A stretch of 64,000 nucleotides of DNA from Donghicola tyrosinivorans (GTDB lineage: Bacteria > Pseudomonadota > Alphaproteobacteria > Rhodobacterales > Rhodobacteraceae), in assembly GCF_003003355.1 (NCBI RefSeq), contig NZ_PVTQ01000003.1, positions 62,001-126,000 of the forward strand. The letters run 5' to 3'. The notes under the pieces were generated by a model. That model made no database searches and was not told where the DNA came from. It saw only the letters and a program-made list of their open reading frames with translations. Of the stretch, positions 36,566 through 46,860 are shown one piece after another. Each line of letters opens with the position of its first letter. Positions within the stretch are counted from its first letter, which is position 1. The position numbers were made by a program, and so were the translations under genes.

Positions 36566-36642
36566 TCAGGTAAACGCTCCTTTAACACCCCGTTGGCCGA
36601 TCCGTTCCAATGTCCTTCGCGTCACATGGAATGGAGGCCTCG

Positions 36643-37719
36643 ATGGTCAGCAGCACTTCTCCCCGGCTTAATCTGCCCTTGATCCAGCCCTCGCAGGCGC
36701 AAAAACACGTCACCCATAACGAAGCCCTGATGCATCTGGACGGTATCACCCAACTGGTGGTTACCGCCTTCGATCAAAGCACCCCGCCCGAGGCGCCCAT
36801 TCCCGGGGATATCTACGCGCTGACGGATGCGCCCTCGGGCGTTTGGGCGCCCTACCCCGAGCATCTGGCGATGGCGTCGGACAACGGCTGGATCACCTTT
36901 CTACCGCAAGAAGGCTGGCAAGCATGGGATCTGACCAGTGGTCGGTGCATGGTTTTGGGCGCTGAAGGCTGGCACCCGTTGCTGGATGATTTGCAGAACC
37001 TAACGTCCCTTGGGGTGAACGCCAGCGCGGACAGCACCAACCGACTAACCGTTTCATCGGATGCCAGCCTGTTCAACCACGCAGGCGCGGGCCATCAGAT
37101 GAAGCTGAATAAGGCCACTGCTGGTGACACCGCCAGTCTGCTAATGCAGTCGAATTGGTCCGGCCGCGCCGAGATCGGTCTGAGTGGCGATGACAACCTG
37201 CATATCAAAGTCTCTGCCGATGGGGGCACCTGGACCGAGTCCCTCGTGATCGATGGCGCGAACGGCCTGATCGGCGGCGCGGCTGTTCAAGTCGATGCCT
37301 ATGACCAGACCGCAGGGCGCCTGATGCGGGCAGACTACGGATATGGGCCGGGCTCGGTGGTTGGCTCGGTCGCGATGACGGATGGACTGCCATCTGGTGC
37401 CGTAATCGAGCAAGGTGAGAATGCGAACGGCAGCTACGTGCGTTTCGCCGATGGCACCCAGATTTGTCGCGCCGAAATCGCTGCAACGGAGCCTGTCACG
37501 ACCGCAAGCGGAGCCCTGTTTTCGTCCAGCGCCATGCTGTGGACCTACCCCGCTCCCTTTGCCGAAAACGCAGCGCCAACTGTTACCGGAAGCTGCGACC
37601 AAGGCTGCTGGGTTAGTCGTGGGACCACATCGCCTGTCGACGTTGAGTTAATCGGGTGGAGCGCGACAGAAACTTCGGCTTATACCATTGATATCATTGC
37701 GATAGGTCGATGGGCGTAG
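36643..37719 (+). CDS. DUF2793-domain protein, gene-transfer-agent spike-like
   Basis: 358 residues. The first ~105 form a clear DUF2793 domain (LNLPLIQPSQAQKHVTHNEA, then GDIYALTD, and EGWQAWDLTSGRCMVLGAEG). The C-terminal part is Gly/Thr/Ser-rich with predicted beta strands and ends in YTIDIIAIGRWA, as in a fibre or lectin-like domain. To my knowledge DUF2793 occurs in Rhodobacterales phage-tail or gene-transfer-agent loci, including a head spike that helps particles bind capsule. The start at 36643 follows TGGAGG; earlier ATGs (36610, 36631) lack a ribosome site. It stands alone between kpsE-like and glf genes. Confidence 0.8.
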   Translation: MVSSTSPRLNLPLIQPSQAQKHVTHNEALMHLDGITQLVVTAFDQSTPPEAPIPGDIYALTDAPSGVWAPYPEHLAMASDNGWITFLPQEGWQAWDLTSGRCMVLGAEGWHPLLDDLQNLTSLGVNASADSTNRLTVSSDASLFNHAGAGHQMKLNKATAGDTASLLMQSNWSGRAEIGLSGDDNLHIKVSADGGTWTESLVIDGANGLIGGAAVQVDAYDQTAGRLMRADYGYGPGSVVGSVAMTDGLPSGAVIEQGENANGSYVRFADGTQICRAEIAATEPVTTASGALFSSSAMLWTYPAPFAENAAPTVTGSCDQGCWVSRGTTSPVDVELIGWSATETSAYTIDIIAIGRWA

Positions 37720-37731
37720 ACTGAACAGAGT

Positions 37732-37765
37732 GGGCGGCAAAACGCGTTTTGTCGCCCATATTTTT
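37732..37765 (+). terminator. terminator of the DUF2793 gene
   Basis: GGGCGGCAAAA (37732-37742) pairs with TTTTGTCGCCC (37747-37757), one G-U pair, CGCG loop. ATATTTTT follows. Confidence 0.9.
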
Positions 37766-37828
37766 CAACCTGAACAATAGTCATCTAGCGGAATACACCC
37801 GTTTTTGCTAAACCAAAGCAGATAATGA

Positions 37829-38992
<1,164 letters not shown>

Positions 38993-39000
38993 AAGAAAGA

Positions 39001-39021
39001 GGCGGAGCCTTGTGCTCCGCC
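39001..39021 (+). terminator. hairpin between glf and the sulfotransferase-like gene
   Basis: GGCGGAG-CCTTGTG-CTCCGCC, seven perfect base pairs, eight bases after the glf stop and ten before the next ATG. There is no T-run. It could be a weak terminator of glf or a translational control element of the next gene, which has no ribosome site of its own after the hairpin. Confidence 0.45.
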
Positions 39022-39031
39022 ACATATCCGA

Positions 39032-40138
39032 ATGCAGTTTGTCCTCTTTATCGGCCAGCACAAGGTCGGCTCGTCCTCGATCCAGGACTATATGGCCCGA
39101 AACTATGTGCGGTTGGTCCAATCCGGCATTCTCTATCCGATGATTGACGCCGAAGGTCAGACCATGGTTCTGGCACGGCAGATCATGGGCTACGATATGG
39201 ATCAGTCCCTGCCCATGAACATCCGCGAAGGCCACAATGCGCTGGCCTATCGCCTGCTTTATGAGACCGGCAAAGGCATTGAGATGCCCGAATATCACCG
39301 GGGCACGCCGCGCAGTCATCAGATGTTCCGGACCGTCAAGAAGCAGATCGAATATCTGCAACCCGAAGCGGTCATTCTGGCCGGAGAGGTGTTTTCCCAA
39401 TTCGGGGCCGTCGATCCATCGCTGATCCGCCGGATGCTGGACGAATTTCCAGACGCTTCCTTCCGCGTGATCGCCACTTTGCGTCGACCCGACGCCTATC
39501 TGCCGTCATGGCACAGTCAGCGCCTGCGGTACGGAGAGAAAATCCGCCCCCTAAACGCGGGCGGTGCAGCCGAGTACTTTCCGACGATCCACTTTGATTA
39601 TCGCCATATGTTGCAGGGCTGGGTCGAAGAACTTTACGACACCGAAATCGCCCTCCGCGATTACCGCGAGGTCCTGGCTGCGGGTGGCTCGGTCGAGGAT
39701 TTCAAAGAACAGTCCTGCCTGAACTTTCCCGCAAATCTCGAAACGTACCGCGAAAAGAATCCCAGTCTGCACCGCGCTTTGGCGGAAACGGGTCGGCTTG
39801 CATTTCATGAACTGGACCAGATCGAGGCTTTCTCGGTTCTCGAATTCCTGACCGAACTAGGGCCGCAACTGGATCTACCGGACAGCGCCCAAATCGAAAT
39901 GTTCGGCACCGAAGTGCGGCGTCAGATGTTTGATGCCTTCCAAGAGCCGCATCGCTATATCAGCGATCTTTGCGACCGAGACCAATTTTTCGAAGACATA
40001 GATGAGATGCTGGTCACTCTTCCGGTCCCCCAGTCAGAGGCGTCACGTGCGGCCAAGGCCCAAATCCAGCGCCACGCGAATAACGTTCACGCGCCGCTGG
40101 CAAGAGACTGGCTGAAGGCCCACTGCAACGGGGCCTGA
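39032..40138 (+). CDS. sulfotransferase-like P-loop protein
   Basis: 368 residues. The N-terminus VLFIGQHKVGSSSIQDYMAR looks like a PAPS-binding 5'-phosphosulfate loop, and FRVIATLRRPDAYLPSWHSQ (about 144-163) like the 3'-phosphate site of sulfotransferases. The C-terminal half is not recognised. In this locus it could sulfate the capsule, but homologues in bacteria are diverse and no acceptor can be named. No ribosome site is visible within 15 bases of the ATG. Convergent with the next gene. Confidence 0.7.
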   Translation: MQFVLFIGQHKVGSSSIQDYMARNYVRLVQSGILYPMIDAEGQTMVLARQIMGYDMDQSLPMNIREGHNALAYRLLYETGKGIEMPEYHRGTPRSHQMFRTVKKQIEYLQPEAVILAGEVFSQFGAVDPSLIRRMLDEFPDASFRVIATLRRPDAYLPSWHSQRLRYGEKIRPLNAGGAAEYFPTIHFDYRHMLQGWVEELYDTEIALRDYREVLAAGGSVEDFKEQSCLNFPANLETYREKNPSLHRALAETGRLAFHELDQIEAFSVLEFLTELGPQLDLPDSAQIEMFGTEVRRQMFDAFQEPHRYISDLCDRDQFFEDIDEMLVTLPVPQSEASRAAKAQIQRHANNVHAPLARDWLKAHCNGA

Positions 40139-40141
40139 CGG

Positions 40142-40161
40142 GCGCGCCTTAAGCGGCGCGC
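40142..40161. terminator. hairpin at convergent gene ends
   Basis: GCGCGCC (40142-40148) pairs with GGCGCGC (40155-40161). It spans the stop codon of the minus-strand transferase gene, with CTTTTT a little beyond on the plus strand. Likely shared terminator. Confidence 0.55.
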
Positions 40162-41927
40162 TTCAACTTTTTGTCCCAGTATTCCTCGGTGGTTAGCTTG
40201 TCGTAACCCTTGCGGTATTCGGCACGCAGACGATCATGCTCTTTGGCAAACTTGCGGAGCAGTTTGATCATCCGCACCCCCAGTTTAAACGCGCGAAGAC
40301 GCTCCATCTGCACAGTATACCCCTTGAGGCCGGTGCTGTTCAGATAGGTTACGCGGTGCGCGCCGTAAGCTGGCCCCAGCAACCCCCGTTCGCCCATATT
40401 CAAAACCAGACGGTCGGCGAATTTGCGGTAGAAGGGGAACAGGTGACCATTCAAAGTCGGATAGAAGACCGCTCGCTTGAACCGCGCTGATTTATGGAAA
40501 AAGCCACGGCGCTGCTTCAAATCCAGCTCGGACACGTCGCGCCATGCTTCTTTCTTAATCAAGGCTTTGATGTCTGCACGGCGCTGAGCCATATCTGCGT
40601 GTTCATCAAAGAAATCAGGACCACGCATCACATCTTCGATCGCCATCAGCAAGGCTTCGGCTGTCTCGTAGTGGAACCGCATCAAAGCACGTGCCAAGAA
40701 AAACAGCGAAACTTTATTGACGCCCCAACCACTGCGCTTCAGTTCATCAAATACCAGATGGTGCAGGAGGTGATTTCTAAGGTCCAGATATAGTGTCTGC
40801 GCACTTTCTTTCTCGGTGAAGTCATCCTGGAACGACACCACGCCATTCAACACGCGGATCGAGAAATCATTCGCCAGCGAGAAGCTGATATCATCCCCCC
40901 GCACAAAGAAGGGGAATGGGTGGTGCTTTACCTCTGAAACGGGGAAAGCAAAGAACCACCAACCGCCATACATGGTGGGATGGAAATGGGTAAGCCCTTC
41001 ATCTTCCATCACCATGATCTGCCCCCAATCGCGCAAATCGCGCCCCATATGCAGCGGTTTGCAGGTGCCATCAAAGAAGGCGCCCGCCTCCCACATGCAC
41101 CACTTGTGGGTGTTGTTGATCATCGCGCCCGCAACGGCAGCATTTTTCCGCTTTGCCAGCGACAGATAGGCGTAGGCGCGATGGATATTCTCCATGTGGA
41201 AAGATGCATCGTCATCCATGAACAGAACATGGGTAAAGCCTTTATCCTCTGCCTCACGCAGACCACGGGCGAAACCACCGGCACCGCCCAGATTTTCATT
41301 TAAAATCGGCGTGACGCGCTCGGTCGGTGCAATCTCGGCGCTTTGGCCGTTGTCCACCACCTGAACATGCATGTTGTTGCCGTCGGGATGCGCCGCGATA
41401 AAGGCATCCAGACGCGAAACTGTGCGGCGCACCTCTTCTTCACGTTTGAAGGTCGTGATGCTGATCGCCAGCTTGGGTTCCTGACGTGCGGGCGTGCGCG
41501 TGATGTAACGATGACCCGACACAAGGACATCTTCTTCCAGTGCGCGGACCTCTGCGTAAATCATGCCGCGCGGCGTATCTTCTTTGAAGACAGAGAGGTC
41601 AAGCAGCAGCGGAACGCTGTCTTCCAAAGTTGTGGTTTCGTTGTTCAGCAGTTCCCACGATTCATGAGGCTGCGCGTGGAAAACTTTGATCTCAACACGG
41701 CCGGAACCCGTAATCTCAAGGTACAGATCATCCAGATCACAGTCGTTCTGCCACTTACCGATGCTGAGGGCATTGAAGTAGGTGTTAAACGAAACGACCG
41801 CGCCCTCTTTCAACTCTAATGTGCGGGCGGTTTGCGAAAACGCAACTGGACCGTGGCGACGGAAATACAAATCCTGTTCCGTGCAGATGCCAGGCTCTGG
41901 CAACATGAAATTCTGCAATACGATCAT
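40149..41927 (-). CDS. GlfT2-like galactofuranosyltransferase
   Basis: 592 residues with the layout of mycobacterial GlfT2 (637): N-terminal beta-sandwich (about 1-150), GT-A domain with ISITTFKREEEVRRTVSRLD, NLGGAGGFARGLRE and metal-binding DDDA in VLFMDDDASFH, acceptor-side GGWWFFAFP, base loop RGDDISFSLAN, then a long helical C-terminal domain. GlfT2 polymerises galactofuranose. With glf encoded upstream the donor is most likely UDP-galactofuranose. The start at 41927 follows GTGGAG; a frame to 41960 adds 11 residues without support. Confidence 0.9.
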   Translation of the reverse strand: MIVLQNFMLPEPGICTEQDLYFRRHGPVAFSQTARTLELKEGAVVSFNTYFNALSIGKWQNDCDLDDLYLEITGSGRVEIKVFHAQPHESWELLNNETTTLEDSVPLLLDLSVFKEDTPRGMIYAEVRALEEDVLVSGHRYITRTPARQEPKLAISITTFKREEEVRRTVSRLDAFIAAHPDGNNMHVQVVDNGQSAEIAPTERVTPILNENLGGAGGFARGLREAEDKGFTHVLFMDDDASFHMENIHRAYAYLSLAKRKNAAVAGAMINNTHKWCMWEAGAFFDGTCKPLHMGRDLRDWGQIMVMEDEGLTHFHPTMYGGWWFFAFPVSEVKHHPFPFFVRGDDISFSLANDFSIRVLNGVVSFQDDFTEKESAQTLYLDLRNHLLHHLVFDELKRSGWGVNKVSLFFLARALMRFHYETAEALLMAIEDVMRGPDFFDEHADMAQRRADIKALIKKEAWRDVSELDLKQRRGFFHKSARFKRAVFYPTLNGHLFPFYRKFADRLVLNMGERGLLGPAYGAHRVTYLNSTGLKGYTVQMERLRAFKLGVRMIKLLRKFAKEHDRLRAEYRKGYDKLTTEEYWDKKLKRAA

Positions 41928-42053
41928 CTCAACTCCACTCTTAAAGAGGTGACTCGCCATTCGCCAAACAGCTTAGGGGCCAACAATTAATGAAGTCTTG
42001 ATAAACCTATGCGTGTAAAATTCAAAGCACCTAATCTCAATAATTGCGTTTCA

Positions 42054-42719
42054 TCAGCCCTGATCCAGTCGTAAGTTGTACTCATGTATCTCGATCGCTT
42101 GATCCAGATCCGAAAAATACGTGGCTTTTCCGTCTTCCAGCACGATTCCGGCGTCACAGAACTCTCGCACCTGCTTGAGGTTGTGGTTCACCATGATCGC
42201 GCTGCTTTCTTCCATCCGCTTACGAAAAACCGCGCGGGCTTTTTGAGCGAATCGCGCATCACCGGCTGCCGTCGTCTCATCCACCAGATAGGTGTCAAAG
42301 CGAATCCCCATTGAGGCACCGAAGGCCAGACGCGAATGCATCCCTGCCGAGTAGGTGCGCACAGGCATGTAGAAATGCTTACCCAGCTCTGAGAAATCTT
42401 CAACAAAATGGAGCAGCTGGTCGGTGTCCACCCCGTAGATCCGCGCGATGAAACGGACGTTCTGGGCACCCGTCAGCTCTCGATGAAAGCTGCCGCCAAA
42501 GCCCACAGGCCACGAAATGCTGCAATCGGTGATGATCCGCCCCGAATCGTAAGACATCGATCCTGCAATCATCTTGAGCAGAGTGCTTTTTCCCGCCCCG
42601 TTCCGCCCCAACAGCGCAAGGGATTTGCCTTCGGGCAGTGTCATCGTCAGGTTGTTGATGACGGTCTTTCGTGTCCCGCCAAGCTTGAACGTCTTGGTCA
42701 GGTTTTCAAATCGGATCAT
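42054..42719 (-). CDS. kpsT: capsule polysaccharide ABC transporter ATPase (KpsT/CtrD/BexA-like)
   Basis: 221 residues with Walker A GRNGAGKST, signature YSAGMHSRLAFG (the unusual S-A-G-M form of polysaccharide ATPases), Walker B TYLVDETTAAGD and switch IMVNHNL. It lacks the C-terminal sugar-binding domain of Wzt, so export is of the KpsT type. Partner permease is the KpsM-like protein at 34251; the two genes are separated by seven others. ATG 42719 is preferred over a TTG 18 bases upstream. Confidence 0.92.
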   Translation of the reverse strand: MIRFENLTKTFKLGGTRKTVINNLTMTLPEGKSLALLGRNGAGKSTLLKMIAGSMSYDSGRIITDCSISWPVGFGGSFHRELTGAQNVRFIARIYGVDTDQLLHFVEDFSELGKHFYMPVRTYSAGMHSRLAFGASMGIRFDTYLVDETTAAGDARFAQKARAVFRKRMEESSAIMVNHNLKQVREFCDAGIVLEDGKATYFSDLDQAIEIHEYNLRLDQG

Positions 42720-42893
42720 ACAAATATACTTGCTCAAACGCGGTCAGAAACGACCTGTCTATCCATAGCCGCCTCGGTACAAATCCGTCAAATCTAGAAA
42801 AATCCGACGCGATTGCCACGCGCCTGCCCTCTTTCCGCCGCGCCTCGGTACAGCCAGCCCGCCACACTTGACACAAGTGAGTGGGACGAAAAA

Positions 42894-45134
42894 ATGCTGA
42901 CATTTTCAGGTGTAACTGGAACGGGCGAAGCCCGCTTTGACCTTGATCTTCGGAGCTTACAGCAAAGCCCAGATGGCACGCTGATCTATGGGGTCACCGG
43001 CACCGGAGGTGGCCTTTCAGTTTGGGAAATCGGCGCAGATGGTGCGCTGGTTTTGCGGCAAACTGTCAGTTTCGAGAACAGTCCATGGCTGGCCAACCCT
43101 GAGGTCGCCTGCATTCTCATGATACCTGACAGCGCATTTCTGGCGCTTTCCCTGTCCGCAGAGGGCCTTTACGGCTTTGAAATTGGCACTGATGGTCTGT
43201 TCGCCACTGATCTCGGGCAATCGGCCTACGGGGCCACTGGATACACAACTGCGCTGACCACATCCCCAAGCGGGTACGTCATGGCGACTTCCGAAGGGTA
43301 CGATGTCACAACCCTCTGGGTCACAGGCGAGAGCCAAACCACATCAAAGCAAATTGCGGGCACAGTAGCCGAGCTTCAAACGATCTCAACCAGTAGCGGA
43401 ACTCTTCTCTTTGCCAGCAATGCCACGAAGGACGCCTTACAAGTCTATACGGTCAACAACTCCTCTCTGATGCTATCCGACACGATCGGGGCGGCGCAGG
43501 GCCTTGGGTTGGACCGCCCGACAGATATCGAGGTTATCGCCGCCTATGACCAGATTTGGGCCACCGTTGCGGGCGGAGGCAGTAGTAGCCTTTCCGTGGT
43601 GAAGGTGTCCTCGACCGGCCAAGTTGAATTGTCCGACCACGTCATCGACGCGGCCACGACTTATTTTCAGAACGCCACAACACTTAGCAGCTTTGCGCAC
43701 CAAGGGCGCAGCTACATCCTAACATCCGGAGGCGACGGCGGCGTCAGCGCATTTCTTTTGCTGCCAGACGGCACTTTACGACATGTTCAATCCCTCTATC
43801 TTCCCGATCTACCTACGATCACTGACCTGCTGGTCATCACCGAATCCCCATCTCCGATTGTGCTGGCATCAACAGAGAATGGCATTGCAAGCTTTACCTT
43901 GGACTTACCGGACCAAGGCGCCATCGGCACCGCGACCTCTGGTCATGACATCCTGACCGTAAACCATGAAGAAATGGCAAACGGGCTTGAGGGGGATGAC
44001 ATTTTCCTGATCAACGGCGCCGCTACGATCACTGGAGGCAGCGGCGCGGACATCTTCCGGCCTGCGCGTGATGTCAGCGCGTTCACCATCACAGACTTCG
44101 ATCCGGACGCGGACCGGTTGGATCTATCACAGCTGACATTTCTGCGGTCCCTGTCCCAAATTCAGGTCGAGACCACCAACAGCGGCGCAACCGTGCGCTA
44201 CCAAGGGCTAGAGATCACGATCCACTCTGCCAGCGGCGCATCCTTATCCGCCGATGAGGTTCTGCAAGATGCCCTGCCGCCCGAATTTCATTTGCTGGGG
44301 ATCGGCACATCAGAGGTTGGCACCGCGGACCGTGACCGGATGACGGGCACGCTTTATGGGGACACTCTGCTGGGGGGTGGCCGCGTGGATACAATCTTTG
44401 GCGGCGCAGGCGACGACCTTTTGAAAGGCGGAAGCGGTGGCGATATCTTGTGGGGAGAAACCTCAAACGACACTATATACGGGAACTTCGGCCATGATCG
44501 CATCAGCGGCGGCAGCGGAGATGACCTGCTACTGGGACAAGCGCACAATGATCGTCTTTGGGGCAATGAAGGGGCCGACCGACTGTTCGGCCACCTTGGA
44601 AACGATAGTCTGTTCGGTGGTGGTGGAGATGACCGATTGGCTGGCGGGAACGGCGCTGACAGCCTGAAGGGGGATGCCGGTGCGGATTACGTGGACGGGG
44701 GTGGTGGTAACGACCGGCTCATTGGTGATGCGGGCAACGATAAACTGCTGGGTGCCGCGGGAAATGACATGCTGATCGGCGGGGATGGGCGCGACAGCCT
44801 TAACGGCGGTACCCATAGCGATACCTTGATTGGCGGTGTGGGGATCGACTTTCTCATCGGCGGCGCGGGAAACGACCGCTTGCGTGGGGGGCCTGACACG
44901 GATCACCTGCGCGGAGGCGACGGTGCGGACAGGTTCATCTTTTTCCCCGGAGAGGGGCGCGACTGGATCTATGACTTTGACGTGACCCAAGATCGTTTGG
45001 TGCTGGGAGAGATAAGCAAAGACCAGCTTTCCTTCCGCCCCACCAACTGGGGCCTCGCGATAGACTTGCCCGACGGGATGATCGGGCTGCGCGGGTTGGA
45101 TGATGTCCCCGACGACTGCTTTGTCTTTATCTAA
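42894..45134 (+). CDS. RTX protein with N-terminal propeller-like domain
   Basis: 746 residues. The first ~370 hold repeated beta motifs (QSPDGTLIYGVTGTGGGLSV; EIGADGALVLRQ; LLLPDGTLRHVQSLYL) resembling a seven-bladed propeller of the lactonase type. RTX nonapeptides fill about 490-700 (GGAGDDLLKGGSGGDIL and on). The C-terminus FDVTQDRLVLGEISKDQLSF fits a type I export signal, and there is no Sec signal. ATG 42894 has GGGACG upstream and begins the first beta motif; the frame from 42813 reads through the promoter region. No exporter gene adjoins it; the system at 16-19 kb is a candidate. Confidence 0.85.
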   Translation: MLTFSGVTGTGEARFDLDLRSLQQSPDGTLIYGVTGTGGGLSVWEIGADGALVLRQTVSFENSPWLANPEVACILMIPDSAFLALSLSAEGLYGFEIGTDGLFATDLGQSAYGATGYTTALTTSPSGYVMATSEGYDVTTLWVTGESQTTSKQIAGTVAELQTISTSSGTLLFASNATKDALQVYTVNNSSLMLSDTIGAAQGLGLDRPTDIEVIAAYDQIWATVAGGGSSSLSVVKVSSTGQVELSDHVIDAATTYFQNATTLSSFAHQGRSYILTSGGDGGVSAFLLLPDGTLRHVQSLYLPDLPTITDLLVITESPSPIVLASTENGIASFTLDLPDQGAIGTATSGHDILTVNHEEMANGLEGDDIFLINGAATITGGSGADIFRPARDVSAFTITDFDPDADRLDLSQLTFLRSLSQIQVETTNSGATVRYQGLEITIHSASGASLSADEVLQDALPPEFHLLGIGTSEVGTADRDRMTGTLYGDTLLGGGRVDTIFGGAGDDLLKGGSGGDILWGETSNDTIYGNFGHDRISGGSGDDLLLGQAHNDRLWGNEGADRLFGHLGNDSLFGGGGDDRLAGGNGADSLKGDAGADYVDGGGGNDRLIGDAGNDKLLGAAGNDMLIGGDGRDSLNGGTHSDTLIGGVGIDFLIGGAGNDRLRGGPDTDHLRGGDGADRFIFFPGEGRDWIYDFDVTQDRLVLGEISKDQLSFRPTNWGLAIDLPDGMIGLRGLDDVPDDCFVFI

Positions 45135-45138
45135 GCGG

Positions 45139-46686
45139 TCACAGCCAGTCTATCTGCCCCGCCAGCGCGGCCAAATCTGTATAACCGATCAGGCGCAATG
45201 TGCCTGTTTCGAAGGTCAGGTTAGTATCATCGCCTTCAATCGCAGCGATCTGTGCCAGATCCCCTTCTGTCGCCGCGTCAGAGTAAATCTGCAGGCGATC
45301 CCCCTCCGAAACGGAAAAGTCAAAGATCCAGTCGTTCGCAAAACCGGCGCGATAGACAAAGCAATCGGCACCTGCCCCGCCCCAGAGGCGATCAAAGCCT
45401 GCGCCGCCGGACAGCGTATCTTGCCCCTCTTGCCCGAAAAGCCTGTCGGTGCCACCACCGCCCGTCAGCACGTCATCGCCCGTGCCCCCGAACATCTGAT
45501 CAACCCCGCCACCCCCCGAAAGCAGATCGTCGCCGCCGCCGCCAGCCAGCGTATCGCGACCAGTGCCACCCCAAAGCTTGTCCATATGGGCGCCTCCCAA
45601 CAACCGGTCGGCACCGATGCCCCCCGACAAACGATCCCGCCCCTCTGCGCCGATCAGCGTATCGGACCCGCCGTGACCAAACAGAACGTCATTCCCACGC
45701 GAGGCGGCCAAGCGATTGTCACCGATATTGCCTCGCAACAGATCGTTCCCCACACCAGAGCGAGCATCCTCAATCACTGTGCCCTGAGCGATCACCAGAT
45801 TTCCCGCCAGACCCGCCACGTCAGAGACCGCTCCGCCCCGCAGGTCCAAGCGGATGCCATCCTGTGCCGCGCTGAAGTCCAGCAGATCCCGACCGGAAAC
45901 ATCGTAAAGCGTCATAGTCACCGGCACCCCCGCTGCGGCCATGCCTAGCAAGGCGCTGTCCTGCGTTGCCGATCCGTCCAAGGCATATCGGGTATCCCCC
46001 GCACTAGCGCTGGTGTCCCTTGGCGCACCATATAGGCTCTGGATCGCGGCGATATCCACGGCCATCGGCGTCACAGCAAGCGCATAGCTTGCGCCGACCA
46101 GTGGGTTCTCGGTCTGGCTGAAATAGGACATCACCGACAACTGGTAACTGTCATGGGCAAAGATCGCATCCTGCCCGTAGCTTGCCCCGCCGTTGTAGTT
46201 CCCCTGATGGCCCAGTCCTAGGGCATGGCCAATCTCGTGCAGATAAGTTTGATAGGTATAGCTGCCCACCTCTTCCCCGTACCGGGCCTGCCAATCGGCG
46301 CTAATATTGACGAAAGCCGAGCGGATTTCTCCGTTCAGAAACCGCGCATTCGCATATGCGCCGCTTTGTGTGCTGGAGAATGTAATCCCTCTTGCATCGC
46401 CCCCTTCAACGAAGATCAGGTCCGCGACCGAGGCCCAAGCCCCCAAAGCCTGCCACGCCATCGCCCGCCCAGCGCTATCCAACGCGCTGGTGTTCACCTC
46501 AATCACATTTGCGGCAAAGGCATGGGGCGAGATTCCCTGATCTTGCCAGTATCCTGTGGTTAGATATGTAGCCATCGCATCAATGGTATCAGGCGACGCA
46601 CTAATCGCGACCGATTGCGACCTCACCTCGGTTATCGAAGGCGCGGTAACCTCGGCAGCAGCGGGGGCGAAACAATAGATGCACAT
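45139..46686 (-). CDS. serralysin-type M10 metalloprotease with RTX repeats
   Basis: 515 residues. Zinc site HEIGHALGLGH (His150, Glu151, His154, His160) and Met-turn SVMSYF (Met186) identify the serralysin group of metzincins. M10 C-terminal serralysin region and RTX repeats (about 315-440, e.g. GGAGADCFVYRAG) follow. The N-terminus MCIYCFAPAAAEV has a CxxC pair and no Sec signal; GGAGG six bases before the ATG supports this start. It should be exported by type I secretion and degrade extracellular protein. It ends four bases from the convergent RTX gene. Confidence 0.93.
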   Translation of the reverse strand: MCIYCFAPAAAEVTAPSITEVRSQSVAISASPDTIDAMATYLTTGYWQDQGISPHAFAANVIEVNTSALDSAGRAMAWQALGAWASVADLIFVEGGDARGITFSSTQSGAYANARFLNGEIRSAFVNISADWQARYGEEVGSYTYQTYLHEIGHALGLGHQGNYNGGASYGQDAIFAHDSYQLSVMSYFSQTENPLVGASYALAVTPMAVDIAAIQSLYGAPRDTSASAGDTRYALDGSATQDSALLGMAAAGVPVTMTLYDVSGRDLLDFSAAQDGIRLDLRGGAVSDVAGLAGNLVIAQGTVIEDARSGVGNDLLRGNIGDNRLAASRGNDVLFGHGGSDTLIGAEGRDRLSGGIGADRLLGGAHMDKLWGGTGRDTLAGGGGDDLLSGGGGVDQMFGGTGDDVLTGGGGTDRLFGQEGQDTLSGGAGFDRLWGGAGADCFVYRAGFANDWIFDFSVSEGDRLQIYSDAATEGDLAQIAAIEGDDTNLTFETGTLRLIGYTDLAALAGQIDWL

Positions 46687-46764
46687 GACGAACCTCCGTG
46701 AAACACGGGGTTCTGCCTAAGGGTCCATTCCTAGTATCCGGTTTACGCGACCCGCCCTACGGCC

Positions 46765-46787
46765 AAGAAAATTCTGCGAATTTTCTT
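46765..46787. repeat. perfect AT-rich palindrome upstream of the protease gene
   Basis: AAGAAAATTC (46765-46774) pairs perfectly with GAATTTTCTT (46778-46787), loop TGC. It lies 79 bases upstream of the protease start. It could be an operator, a transcription stop for glcG read-through, or a dispersed palindrome; a related core (CCGAAAATTTTCGG) occurs at 50513-50526. Confidence 0.6.
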
Positions 46788-46819
46788 ATATTTCGCCAGT
46801 CCTTACCGTCAAAAGCAGA

Positions 46820-46841
46820 AGGGCGCCCCTAGGGACGCCCT
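46820..46841 (-). terminator. terminator-like hairpin after glcG-like gene
   Basis: AGGGCGCCCCTAGGGACGCCCT folds into a stem with one mismatch, 20 bases downstream of the glcG-like stop on the minus strand, followed there by CTGCTTTT. Confidence 0.6.
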
Positions 46842-46860
46842 ACACAATCTTTCACTGAAA

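Noticed and set aside
42813-42893. Upstream extension of the propeller RTX gene
   Set aside because: The extra codons overlap the divergent promoter region and lack a ribosome site; ATG 42894 fits better.
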